36,948 nt of DNA from Hoylesella enoeca JCM 12259. Lineage in GTDB: Bacteria; Bacteroidota; Bacteroidia; Bacteroidales; Bacteroidaceae. The stretch spans positions 1 through 36,948 of the forward strand of contig NZ_BAIX01000024.1 in NCBI RefSeq assembly GCF_000613405.1, written 5' to 3'. The notes below the pieces were generated by a model. The model was not told the origin of the DNA and searched no databases. It saw only the letters and a program-made list of their open reading frames with translations. A program made the position numbers and the translations under genes. Of the stretch, positions 1 through 8,737 are shown one piece after another (the first letter of the stretch is position 1; the number at the start of each line of letters is the position of its first letter).

Positions 1-1
1 C

Positions 2-100
2 GATTTTCACTTTCCGACCCCTCGGATGATCAAAATCCGCTTGATTTTCACTTTCCGAGGCCTCGGATGATCAAAATCTGCTTGATTTTCACTTTCCGAG
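2..100. repeat. 41-bp tandem hairpin repeat, truncated by the window edge
   Basis: The 16-mer GATTTTCACTTTCCGA starts at 2, 43 and 84, so two full 41-bp units (2-42 and 43-83) and the start of a third are visible. Unit 2 contains a perfect 14-bp palindrome, TCCGAGGCCTCGGA (54-67), inside outer arms GATTTT (43-48) and AAAATC (73-78), so each unit can fold into a hairpin. Unit 1 differs at the palindrome centre (CCGACCCCTCGG). The array probably continues to the left. No function is assigned. Confidence 0.8.
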
Positions 101-190
101 CAATAATTTAGCAAGAATATAGTGTGTTTTAATATAGAAACTAATCAGCGAATCAGAACAATTTATAAACTTAATAGAATATATAGACAA

Positions 191-1522
191 ATGAAAAGAA
201 ACATTGTTTTGTTATTGTTTTTATCTTTCTTGGATGTGGTTCAGTTGTACGCACAAGATTTTTCTCAAATTCTGTTCAAAATGGAAGGAGAATCTTGTCC
301 AAAAGAAATCAGTCTTGTGACAGCCACACATGGTGAGCCTATAAAATATGCTTTTACCACTATTTCACCAGATAAAACCTGCGGATTTCTCATAGCGTCT
401 TCTCCTCAACCATCATTTTACTATATTTATGATGGCAGTCGATATTTCAGAATTTGTTTGCATGCAAAAAATATAATAAAAATTGGTTATCATGATGGAA
501 AGTTCTTCTTCATTGATCCAGGGAATAAAGAAAATGATGTGTTAAGACAATGGAACCAGTTAGAAGATAAGCTGATAAACGAAAGACCCAAAAATTATGC
601 AGATTTTTTCAGTCAATTTGATTCCGTTAGAAGAGAAGCTGATGGATTGATCAATCATTTACAAAAACTCAACAGCGCATTCGCCAGACAGGCAACAGAT
701 ATGATTGAGATAGATCTCTTTCGGCATTTTATTGTCTATCTCAATAAAAATCAACGATCCTATGATTCGGAAGAGCAGCAATCGGCTTATTATAAGAAAA
801 TTATGTATCGGTTTCTGGAAACCAGTGATAGGCTTCTTTCACAACCTGACGGGATGCGACTTTTGAAAAATTATTTTGATTACAAACAAACTTTCATATA
901 TCGTCAACAGAGATTTTCACTCGACGATCAGCTAAAAGAGATCATTGATCCTAATTTGCGTGAAGAATATATCTTGCATCGAGTGCCAATGACTAATTAC
1001 GCTGATTTTAGACAATTTGAGGAGAAATATTTTCCGCTCTTATCAGTAGAGAATCGTCGCAGATTATGTAATGATGTTCCGCGTCCACAGTCTGAATTAG
1101 AAAGAGGAAAACCAGCTCCAAATTTCATTTACGAGGACTCGGCCGGTAAGCTTCATTCATTATCTGAACTGCGCGGCAACTATGTTTATATAGATATTTG
1201 GGCAACATGGTGCATGCCGTGCAAGGCAGAGATCCCTCATCTTGAACGACTTGAAAAAAAGTTTGCGCAGGCTAAAATCAAATTCGTAAGTATATCGATA
1301 GATCAAAAGAAAGACATCTGGAAGCGTTTTCTTAACGAAAAACAATTAGACGGCTTACAATTATGGGCTGGCGACTGGACACGATTGCCAAAAGAATTGA
1401 ATTTAGGTTCGGTTCCGCGCTTCTTATTGATCGATCCGGAAGGAAATTGGATAAATTCAAATGCCGATCGTCCATCTAATCCAAATTTAGATCAGTTTTT
1501 GACAGAATTAGTGAATAGATGA
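191..1522 (+). CDS. TlpA-family thioredoxin-like protein (exported thiol-disulfide oxidoreductase)
   Basis: A 443-residue protein. The start at 191 is chosen because it opens directly into a signal peptide (MKRNIVLLLFLSF...LYAQ); an upstream in-frame GTG at 122 would add 23 unlikely residues. The C-terminal ~120 residues form a TlpA/thioredoxin fold with WCMPC, the redox cysteines at about residues 341 and 344, followed by KAEIPHLERL. The ~300-residue N-terminal part is typical of Bacteroidota TlpA/DUF4369-like proteins, but I cannot name its domain. Expected role: reduction or isomerisation of disulfides in the periplasm. It overlaps the next gene by four bases (ATGA), so the two are probably co-translated. 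Base composition is visibly more AT-rich than in genes after 4.4 kb. Confidence 0.85.
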   Translation: MKRNIVLLLFLSFLDVVQLYAQDFSQILFKMEGESCPKEISLVTATHGEPIKYAFTTISPDKTCGFLIASSPQPSFYYIYDGSRYFRICLHAKNIIKIGYHDGKFFFIDPGNKENDVLRQWNQLEDKLINERPKNYADFFSQFDSVRREADGLINHLQKLNSAFARQATDMIEIDLFRHFIVYLNKNQRSYDSEEQQSAYYKKIMYRFLETSDRLLSQPDGMRLLKNYFDYKQTFIYRQQRFSLDDQLKEIIDPNLREEYILHRVPMTNYADFRQFEEKYFPLLSVENRRRLCNDVPRPQSELERGKPAPNFIYEDSAGKLHSLSELRGNYVYIDIWATWCMPCKAEIPHLERLEKKFAQAKIKFVSISIDQKKDIWKRFLNEKQLDGLQLWAGDWTRLPKELNLGSVPRFLLIDPEGNWINSNADRPSNPNLDQFLTELVNR

Positions 1523-4148
1523 TGAAACACATTTTATTTTTCCTAATAGGATTATTTTTCTTTTTTGCTGACAGTCGAGCGACAACAGATAAGGGTACGA
1601 GTGATAAAGATTTTACCTATTGGAATAAGCTGTTGAATTATGATTTGTCTTCAGATGGTAATTGGGTATTTTGGAGGATTCAGTATGAGAAAAACAAAGA
1701 TACTTTATATATCCGGAATACCAGGAATGGGAAACAATATCAATTTGCTTCGGCCTCGATGCCTGAATTTTCAAAAGACGGTCAATGGATCGCTTTTTCT
1801 ATTCCAGCACGAGAAAAAACGAAAGATTCTTCCATTCCTTATCAAATTAAAGCGATTAGACTGACTGATGGCAAAGAAAAAGTTTTTTCGGATGCAGAAC
1901 GCTTCTCATTCTCCCCAAACGGCAAGTTTCTCATTCTGTTTTCTAATCAAGGAGGTTCGCCGACCACCTTATTATATAAGTTAAATTCGGAGCAGAGCAA
2001 ATTGATAGTCGGGATGGGAGATTATGCTTTTAGTCTCGATGGAAAATATCTCGTCTATGCTGTTCATTCAAAAATTGACAGCGGAATATCACAGATCGAA
2101 TTAACTGATCTTTCAAACTTTCAAACCAGTCTCCCCGATCTTCCAAAAGGTCAATATACGAGTATAAAATGGACATCGCATGGTGTTATCATGATGAAAT
2201 CGAGACCAGAAAATGATATTTTGGTTTGGAATCCGATGCATAGACATGTAAATGTCCTTTCGCAAACGATCCGACAATGTATGCCTGTCGGAATGGAGAT
2301 CAGTCTGCATAAAAATCCGGTATGGTCAGCTGACGGGAAAACTTTATTCTTCGGTATATCTCGTCGACGTCAGACGATAACTCGGAAGGAAAGTAATGTC
2401 GAAGTTTGGCATTGGAAAGATCATCAGATCATCTCTCGCAACATGATCGTTATTATGAGAACCTTATGAAAAGTGATTTTTGTATGTGGAGACCACAAGA
2501 GGACCGATGGGAACGGCTAAAAGACTCCACGATGTGTCGGGCCTACGCGTCGGCTAATGGAAATTACATCTTATGCTTTAATGACAGAAGATATTTACCT
2601 CAGTTTCGTGAGCCATTGTGTGATATTAAGCTGAAAAATAGGCTAAACGAACACTGTTTGTCTATTCTCGATAGTAGCGCGATCTATCCGAGATTTTCTC
2701 TAAAAGAGAAATATGTTTATTTCTTTAAAGATGGTCGGTGGGTGTTTGTCCATACACTTACCGGACGATCTGACAGTGTATTCTTAGGCGCCGACCGGCC
2801 GCTCGTCAATACATCTTATGATGGTGTTGTAGGAGTTGCTCCGTCATGGGGCAGTTTGGGATTTATCGATGACGACAAAACCTTTTTGTTCTATGATGAA
2901 TATGATTTGTGGAGCGTAAGACTCCCGGAAATGAAATATAAGCGGTTGACACATGGCCGAGAGTCGGGAATTCAGTTTCGGAAGTTGGGAAATGAGCCGA
3001 TTACTTTGAACAATAATTTGATATTGATTGGTCATAGCAGGGATGGTCAGACGGGTATATATCGATATTCGGCTGATAGAAAACATGTCAGACTGCTGCA
3101 TGGACGAAAAAGCTATTCGCGCATTGCCTGGGATGCAAAAAAACAGAATTGTCTCTTTGCAGAGGAAGATAACACTGAATCACCGAAACTATATTTCTCG
3201 TCAGACAATGGCAAGTCGGTTCAACTGATAGCTTCAACAGCCAAGCCGGTCTACCGGCCGAAGATCCGAAAAAGTGTTTTGATCTCCTACCCCGGCGCCC
3301 GTGGTAAAATGCTGCACGGAGCATTATTCTTCCCGTCGGATTATCAGCCTGGACGTAAGTATCCCATGATTGTGCGTCTTTACGAACGCCAATCGCAGCA
3401 GCTTGACAACTTTGTCTATCCCTCTTCACGTGACGCTTATAACACGATGAATTATGTGTTGGAAGGTTATTTTGTTTTCCTACCTGATATCGACTATGAG
3501 GTGAATCGACCAGGTCAATCGGCTGTTGTCTGTGTAAGAAACGCCGTCGATTCTGTTTTGCATCAAATTCTCGACGTAGATGCTGCCCGCATTGGAGTCA
3601 TCGGTCATAGCTGGGGCGCCTACCAGTCGGTTTATCTATCTGCATGCACATCGTTGTTCGCCGCCGCAATCGCCGGTGCACCACTGACGAATTTAGTCAG
3701 TATGTACAATAGTGTATATTGGGAGAACGGTAAGACCAATCAAGAACTCTTCGAGACGGGTCAGGCGCGCATGCGGAGACCGTGGTGGGAGATTCCCGAT
3801 CAGTATCAGGCTAATTCACCTATTTTCTGTGCTCGGCAGATCAAATCACCATTACTTCTTTCATTCGGGACTGATGATAAAGCGGTGGACTGGCGTCAGG
3901 GACTCGAATTATATATCACGATGCGTAGGCTGCGCAAGCCCTGCATACTTTTGGCTTATCCTAACGAGGGCCACACCATTTCTGAAGAGACAAATGAGCG
4001 GGATCAGATGAGACGTTTCATGGAATTTTTCTCTACTTATTTAAAAGGTACATCAGCTCCATCGTGGATCGAGTATGGATCGCCATATCAAGAGCCATGG
4101 AATGCTTCTTCAACTGATGCACTTCCGGCCCAATCCAGTGGGAAATAA
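1519..4148 (+). CDS. S9 family peptidase (prolyl oligopeptidase-like), frameshifted
   Basis: Secreted serine peptidase with a signal peptide (MMKHILFFLIGLFFFFADS), an N-terminal beta-propeller-like region and a C-terminal alpha/beta hydrolase domain. The nucleophile lies in GHSWGAY (Ser codon at 3609), the acid in GTDDKAVDW (near 3870) and the base in NEGHTI (His codon at 3972), the usual order for S9. The reading frame breaks near 2431-2439: the upstream frame runs into a stop at 2469, while the downstream frame carries the rest of the protein without homology loss (WHWKDHQIIS joins QHDRYYENLM). The shift equals a one-base deletion. No slippery heptamer is present, so programmed frameshifting is unlikely. 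Because five other genes here show the same kind of lesion, a sequence error is likelier than a pseudogene. It is translationally coupled to the TlpA gene. Confidence 0.8.
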
Positions 4149-4193
4149 ATTCTATTACTGATCGCTTATCGAGAAGTTGTATAGTACTGCCTT

Positions 4194-4232
4194 AGAAGTC
4201 CCATAGGAGTTGGTTACTCCTATGGGACTTCT
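4194..4232. terminator. long perfect hairpin after the S9 peptidase gene
   Basis: AGAAGTCCCATAGGAG (4194-4209) pairs perfectly with CTCCTATGGGACTTCT (4217-4232) across a 7-base loop. No T-run follows, so this may be a weak terminator or an mRNA 3'-end stabiliser. The remaining gap to 4464 holds only a possible promoter box near its right end. Confidence 0.55.
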
Positions 4233-4421
4233 CTGTAAATGAGATCAGAAGTTGAATTATGAATATTGCAACTTGTGCCGGGGTAGCCGCTTTCTTACAG
4301 TGTAACCATCAGAGAAAAACGACGTGGTAGCATGTGTGCTTCTTTGCGTGGAAAGCATAAGATTTGAGCATTATATGTAAAAAAGATAGTGAGATAGGAA
4401 ATGTTTGCCAGCAAAAAGTAT

Positions 4422-4429
4422 TACTTTTG
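4422..4429 (+). promoter_or_regulatory. -7 promoter box (TACTTTTG)
   Basis: TACTTTTG matches the Bacteroidota -7 consensus TAnnTTTG, 35 bases before the next start codon. A TTTG at 4404-4407 is closer than the usual spacing (14 bp instead of about 20), so the -33 element is uncertain. Confidence 0.45.
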
Positions 4430-4464
4430 CAAGGTAATTTCTAACTCATTAAAACAGAATAAAT

Positions 4465-5376
4465 ATGAAACCGACATTATTGCTTCTGGCTGCCGGCATG
4501 GGGAGCCGATATGGAGGATTAAAACAACTCGACGGCCTGGGACCCAACGGCGAAACGATCATGGACTATTCGATCTATGACGCAATTAAGGCAGGATTTG
4601 GAAAGATTGTCTTCGTGATTCGGAAAGATTTTGAAGAGGATTTCCGCAAGAAGATTATGCCTAAGTATAAAGGACATATTCCTGCCGAAATCTGTTTCCA
4701 ATCTCTTGATAGTCTGCCCGCAGGCTTTACCGTTCCCGAGGGTCGTCAGAAACCATGGGGAACTAATCACGCCGTGATGATGGCCGAGGGTGTGATCCGC
4801 GAACCTTTCTGCGTGATTAATTGTGATGACTTCTACAATCGCGATGCGTTTATGGTCATAGGAAAATTTTTAGCTGAGCTACCTGAGAAGAGCACCAATC
4901 ACTATGCTATGGTAGGGTTCCGCGTGGGAAACACGCTGAGCGAAAATGGTACGGTGGCACGTGGTGTTTGCTCTACAGACGCTGCTGGCAATCTATCAAC
5001 AGTGGTGGAGCGCACGGAAGTAATGCGGGTAAATGGTACAGTGTCGTATAAAGACGAGCAGGGAGCTTGGGTCGGTATCGATGACAATACGCCCGTGTCG
5101 ATGAATATGTGGGGTTTTACTCCCGACTATTTTACACATAGCGATGCCTATTTTAGAGAGTTTCTGTCTGATCCAAAGAACCGGGAGAATCTGAAAGCAG
5201 AATTCTTTATTCCCTTGATGATCAACAAACTGGTGAACGAGAAGACGGCAACGGTTAAGGTGCTCGATACCACGAGCAAGTGGTTTGGTGTGACTTATGC
5301 TGCCGATCGCGATGGTACGGTGATGCGCATTAAGCAGCTCATCAACGAGGGTGTTTATCCCGAAAAACTGTTTTAG
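4465..5376 (+). CDS. NDP-sugar nucleotidyltransferase family protein
   Basis: 303 residues. The N-terminus TLLLLAAGMGSRYGGLKQL is the nucleotide-binding signature of NTP_transferase enzymes (G-x-G-T/S-R with a conserved Lys), and VINCDDFY (around residue 118) is the metal-binding Asp region. Family role: transfer of a nucleotidyl group to a sugar-1-phosphate, or to a related phosphorylated substrate. The substrate cannot be read from the sequence. In other Bacteroidota this family often sits beside an aminoglycoside-phosphotransferase-like kinase, but none is present here. It is monocistronic, with a strong terminator 20 bases after the stop. Confidence 0.85.
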   Translation: MKPTLLLLAAGMGSRYGGLKQLDGLGPNGETIMDYSIYDAIKAGFGKIVFVIRKDFEEDFRKKIMPKYKGHIPAEICFQSLDSLPAGFTVPEGRQKPWGTNHAVMMAEGVIREPFCVINCDDFYNRDAFMVIGKFLAELPEKSTNHYAMVGFRVGNTLSENGTVARGVCSTDAAGNLSTVVERTEVMRVNGTVSYKDEQGAWVGIDDNTPVSMNMWGFTPDYFTHSDAYFREFLSDPKNRENLKAEFFIPLMINKLVNEKTATVKVLDTTSKWFGVTYAADRDGTVMRIKQLINEGVYPEKLF

Positions 5377-5395
5377 AGCATGTGATTTCATAAGG

Positions 5396-5422
5396 AGGCG
5401 CATCACGGGTGCGCCTTTTTTT
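5396..5422 (+). terminator. intrinsic terminator of the nucleotidyltransferase gene
   Basis: Stem AGGCGCA (5396-5402) / TGCGCCT (5410-5416), 7-base loop, followed by seven T residues (5416-5422). The promoter of the next gene starts three bases later. Confidence 0.85.
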
Positions 5423-5424
5423 CG

Positions 5425-5432
5425 TATCTTTG
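5425..5432 (+). promoter_or_regulatory. -7 promoter box (TATCTTTG), giving a near-leaderless mRNA
   Basis: TATCTTTG ends five bases before the ATG at 5438. A transcript from this box would start at or next to the start codon. No TTTG lies at the -33 position, which is taken up by the terminator hairpin. Confidence 0.6.
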
Positions 5433-5437
5433 CATCC

Positions 5438-6478
5438 ATGATGAATATAGACATCCTCAATGAGGTCGACGTGATCTCGCTCAGACAACATATAGCCCGA
5501 GCAGAACATATTGTGATCTGTTGCCACAAGTCGCCCGACGGCGATGCGCTGGGATCTTCGCTGGCATGGGCCGACTATCTCGAGAGCTTGGGCAAGAAGC
5601 CGAAAGTGGTTATTCCGGATGCTTATCCCGACTTTTTGCAATGGCTTCCGTGCACGGAGCGGGTGGTCCGGTATGATAAGCATGGGGCAGAGGCCGACCA
5701 ATTCTTGTCAGAAGCAGATTTGATTTTTTGTTTGGATTTCAACAATTCAAGTCGGGTAGATGATATGCAGGACGCCTTGGATCGTGCCGTTGCGCCCAAG
5801 ATCATGTTTGATCACCATCTGTCGCCGTCTATGGAGACGGTCCTCACGGTGTCGAACACCAGCATGTGCAGTACGAGTGAGATCGTCTTTCGCATTATTT
5901 ATCAATTGGGAGGCTTTGCGGCGATGTCGCGCAGATGTGCGATAGATATTTATTGCGGAATGATGACAGACACGGGCGGTTTCACTTATAATTCTTCACG
6001 TCCTGAGATTTATTTTATCATCGGTCAGTTGCTCACCAAAGACATCGATAAAGATAAGATCTATCGCCATGTGTTCAATAATTATAGCTCATGGGCAATT
6101 CGTTTGCGCGGGTATATGATGTATCAGAAACTCAACATAATCGACAATTTCCACGCCTCGTACTTTACGATTACGAAACAAGAGATGAAACGGTTTCATT
6201 TCATAAAAGGCGATGCCGAAGGTTTGGTGAATGAGCCTTTGAAGATCAAAGGCATGAAGTTGTCTATTTCATTGCGCGAGGATGATCGTCGGGAGAATCT
6301 GATCTGGGTCAGTTTGCGTTCTGTCGATGATTTTCCTTGTAATCGTATGGCCGAAGAGTTCTTTAATGGTGGCGGCCACCTCAATGCCAGTGGCGGCAAA
6401 TTGCAGTGCAGCATGACCGAAGCCGAAGATGTGGTGCGCAAGGCAATTATCCATTTCGGAGATCTCTTAAAATCCTAA
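5438..6478 (+). CDS. nrnA: DHH-family phosphoesterase (NrnA-like oligoribonuclease / pAp phosphatase)
   Basis: 346 residues from ATG 5438 (a second ATG follows at 5441). The DHH core is clear: SPDGDALGSS near residues 31-40, FCLDFNNSSR with a metal-binding Asp, and FDHHLSP, which gives the family its name. The C-terminal DHHA1 domain ends in GGGHLNASGG, the substrate-binding glycine loop. Family role: degrading 2-5 nt RNA fragments and dephosphorylating 3'-phosphoadenosine 5'-phosphate, with Mn2+. Length is normal. Possible starts further upstream would read through the terminator and promoter and are rejected. Confidence 0.88.
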   Translation: MMNIDILNEVDVISLRQHIARAEHIVICCHKSPDGDALGSSLAWADYLESLGKKPKVVIPDAYPDFLQWLPCTERVVRYDKHGAEADQFLSEADLIFCLDFNNSSRVDDMQDALDRAVAPKIMFDHHLSPSMETVLTVSNTSMCSTSEIVFRIIYQLGGFAAMSRRCAIDIYCGMMTDTGGFTYNSSRPEIYFIIGQLLTKDIDKDKIYRHVFNNYSSWAIRLRGYMMYQKLNIIDNFHASYFTITKQEMKRFHFIKGDAEGLVNEPLKIKGMKLSISLREDDRRENLIWVSLRSVDDFPCNRMAEEFFNGGGHLNASGGKLQCSMTEAEDVVRKAIIHFGDLLKS

Positions 6479-6516
6479 TAAATCGAAAAAGATGCACTCA
6501 TATTGTTGGAATTACC

Positions 6517-6524
6517 TATATTTG
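6517..6524 (+). promoter_or_regulatory. -7 promoter box (TATATTTG)
   Basis: TATATTTG fits TAnnTTTG and lies 25 bases before the GTG start of the DUF4827 gene. No clear -33 TTTG is seen. Confidence 0.5.
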
Positions 6525-6549
6525 CACCTAATAATTAAATAGATTTCAC

Positions 6550-7193
6550 GTGAAAAGACTGTCCTTTTTATTCCTGATATTGACCGGAGCTGCGCTCTTG
6601 GTTGCATGTAGCGATTCGGAAACTTATGCTGACCAGAAAAAGAAAGAGCGTCAAGCCATCAATTCGTATATCCGTGACAAGGGGATTAAGGTGATCTCCG
6701 AAGCCGACTTTAAAGCAGCGGGCGAGGTGACGGATACGATTAAGAATGAATTTGTGTTATTTGAGAGTTCGGGTGTTTATATGCAGGTTCTCCGTCAAGG
6801 ATGCGGAAAGAAGATCGCAGATGGCGAGACGGCCACGGTGCTGTGTCGATTCTCGGAGTACAATCTGCTGTCTAACCCAGACTCTGTGCAGCTTACCAAC
6901 AATGTGTTGCAGTTTTCTTTCTTCGACGATAAGATGACCGTTGTTAATAACTCGGGAACCTTCCAAGGATCTTTCGTTTCCGGTTTCAGCGTGATGCAGA
7001 CAGCTTATCGTAGCGCAGCAGTGCCGGCGGGATGGCTCACGGCATTCAATTATGTCAATATTGGGCGTCCTGTCAAAGCTGATGATGCGTTGGCGAAAGT
7101 CAAACTGATCGTTCCTCACGACAAGGTACTACTGTTGCTACGCAGCGAGTGTACCCTGCACTTTACGTGTTGACGTTTCAACGCGGTTTATAA
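6550..7193 (+). CDS. DUF4827 lipoprotein, frameshifted near its 3' end
   Basis: Starts with GTG and encodes a lipoprotein signal peptide (MKRLSFLFLILTGAALLVACS, lipobox LVAC). The body (QAINSYIRDKGIKVISEADF...) matches the Bacteroidota DUF4827 family, thought to resemble FKBP-type proteins; the function is unproven. As read, the protein ends at 7173 with an atypical tail. Restoring one G at 7125-7126 (AAGGTACT to AAGGGTACT) gives the family-like ending KGTTVATQRVYPALYVLTFQ and a stop at 7193, for 214 residues. This is inferred as a single-base deletion in a G run. It sits 22 bases before glmM. Confidence 0.75.
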
Positions 7194-7215
7194 GCAGTTT
7201 TTAAACAACTAGATA

Positions 7216-8598
7216 ATGACATTAATCAAATCAATTTCGGGTATCCGCGGTACGATTGGCGGACGCGCGGGCGACACCTTGAATCCGCTCGACATCGTGA
7301 AATTTACTTCGGCCTATGCCACATTTATTCGGAAGAGTCGTCTGAATGGTTCCAATAAGATTGTTGTTGGTCGTGATGCACGCATCTCCGGAGACATGGT
7401 GAAGAGCGTCGTATGTGGTACGCTGATGGGGATGGGTTATGATGTCGTCAACATCGGTCTTGCAACGACGCCCACAACAGAGTTGGCTGTACGTTGGTCA
7501 GGGGCCGACGGCGGCATTATTATTACTGCCAGCCATAATCCGCGACATTGGAACGCACTCAAACTCTTGAATAACGAAGGGGAGTTTCTGACTGCTTCGG
7601 AAGGCGCAGAAGTGTTAGATATTGCCGAAAGAGAGGACTTCGACTATGCCGATGTGGATCATTTGGGGCGTTACTCGGATGATGCGACATTCAACCAGCG
7701 TCATATCGACAGCGTGCTTGATTTGAAATTGGTGGATGTCGAAGCTATTCGCAAGGCACATTTTAAGGTTGTCGTGGACAGCATCAACAGTGTAGGCGGT
7801 ATTATCTTACCCGATTTGCTCAAGGCACTGGGAGTGGAATATAAATCCCTCAATGGTGAGGCCAATGGCGACTTTGCACATAATCCCGAACCGTTGGAGA
7901 AGAATCTCGGCGGCATTATGGGCGAAATGGCTGGTGGAAAGTATGATCTCGGTATCGTAGTCGACCCGGATGTGGATCGTTTGGCTTTTATCTGCGAAGA
8001 CGGAACCATGTTTGGAGAGGAATATACACTGGTGAGCGTGGCCGATTATGTGCTCTCTCACACGCCCGGTAATACGGTGTCTAATCTCAGTTCGACGCGT
8101 GCTTTGCGCGACGTAACCGAAAAACACGGTGGGAAATATATGGCTTCGGCCGTAGGCGAGGTGAATGTCACCACGCAGATGAAGGCTGTTCATGCTGTCA
8201 TTGGTGGTGAGGGCAACGGCGGAGTGATCTATCCCGAGAGCCATTATGGGCGTGATGCCTTGGTGGGTATAGCCTTGTTCCTATCGAGTTTGGCACACAA
8301 GGGATGCAAGGTGAGTGAATTGCGTAAGTCGTTCCCCACTTATTACATTGCCAAAAACCGTATCGATCTCACGCCTTCTACGGACGTTGACGCGATTCTG
8401 ACTAAGGTAAAGGAACTCTATAAGAATGAAACTGTGAATGATATTGACGGTGTTAAGATCGACTTTGCAGATAAGTGGGTGCATCTCCGCAAGAGTAACA
8501 CCGAGCCAATTATCCGTGTTTATAGTGAGGCTGCTACTCCGGAAGAGGCTGATGCATTAGGAAAGACACTGATGCAAGTGGTTTATGAAATGAGTTGA
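7216..8598 (+). CDS. glmM: phosphoglucosamine mutase / phosphohexomutase
   Basis: 460 residues, an alpha-D-phosphohexomutase. Catalytic phosphoserine loop TASHNP (Ser106), metal loop DPDVDR (Asp250, 252, 254), sugar-binding GEGNGGV (about residue 335) and phosphate-binding RKSNTEPIIRVY near the C-terminus are all present in order. Expected reaction: glucosamine-6-phosphate to glucosamine-1-phosphate, for UDP-GlcNAc and hence peptidoglycan and LPS. GlmM rather than phosphomannomutase is a homology-based choice; the N-terminus (LIKSISGIRGTIGG) resembles Bacteroidota proteins annotated as GlmM. It follows the DUF4827 gene closely and ends at a strong hairpin. Confidence 0.85.
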   Translation: MTLIKSISGIRGTIGGRAGDTLNPLDIVKFTSAYATFIRKSRLNGSNKIVVGRDARISGDMVKSVVCGTLMGMGYDVVNIGLATTPTTELAVRWSGADGGIIITASHNPRHWNALKLLNNEGEFLTASEGAEVLDIAEREDFDYADVDHLGRYSDDATFNQRHIDSVLDLKLVDVEAIRKAHFKVVVDSINSVGGIILPDLLKALGVEYKSLNGEANGDFAHNPEPLEKNLGGIMGEMAGGKYDLGIVVDPDVDRLAFICEDGTMFGEEYTLVSVADYVLSHTPGNTVSNLSSTRALRDVTEKHGGKYMASAVGEVNVTTQMKAVHAVIGGEGNGGVIYPESHYGRDALVGIALFLSSLAHKGCKVSELRKSFPTYYIAKNRIDLTPSTDVDAILTKVKELYKNETVNDIDGVKIDFADKWVHLRKSNTEPIIRVYSEAATPEEADALGKTLMQVVYEMS

Positions 8599-8660
8599 TC
8601 GTTGAACGTGGGAAGTTGATAGGTATATATTCCTACGTCTTATTATAAGTGACACAAGTG

Positions 8661-8737
8661 TTGATGGTTGAAAGTGGAGCGTTGATAGATATTGCAATCA
8701 AAACAACTAACTCTCCATTTTCAATCATCAATCTTTT
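8661..8737. terminator. long imperfect hairpin between convergent glmM and the M64 peptidase gene
   Basis: TTGATGGTTGAAAGTGGAG (8661-8679) pairs with CTCCATTTTCAATCATCAA (8713-8731) through G-U wobbles, followed by TCTTTTTATTT on the plus strand. It probably terminates glmM, and possibly both converging genes. Confidence 0.6.

Noticed and set aside
2406..2469. Programmed ribosomal frameshift in the S9 peptidase gene
   Set aside because: No slippery heptamer or following structure is visible, and similar one-base losses occur in unrelated genes of the window.
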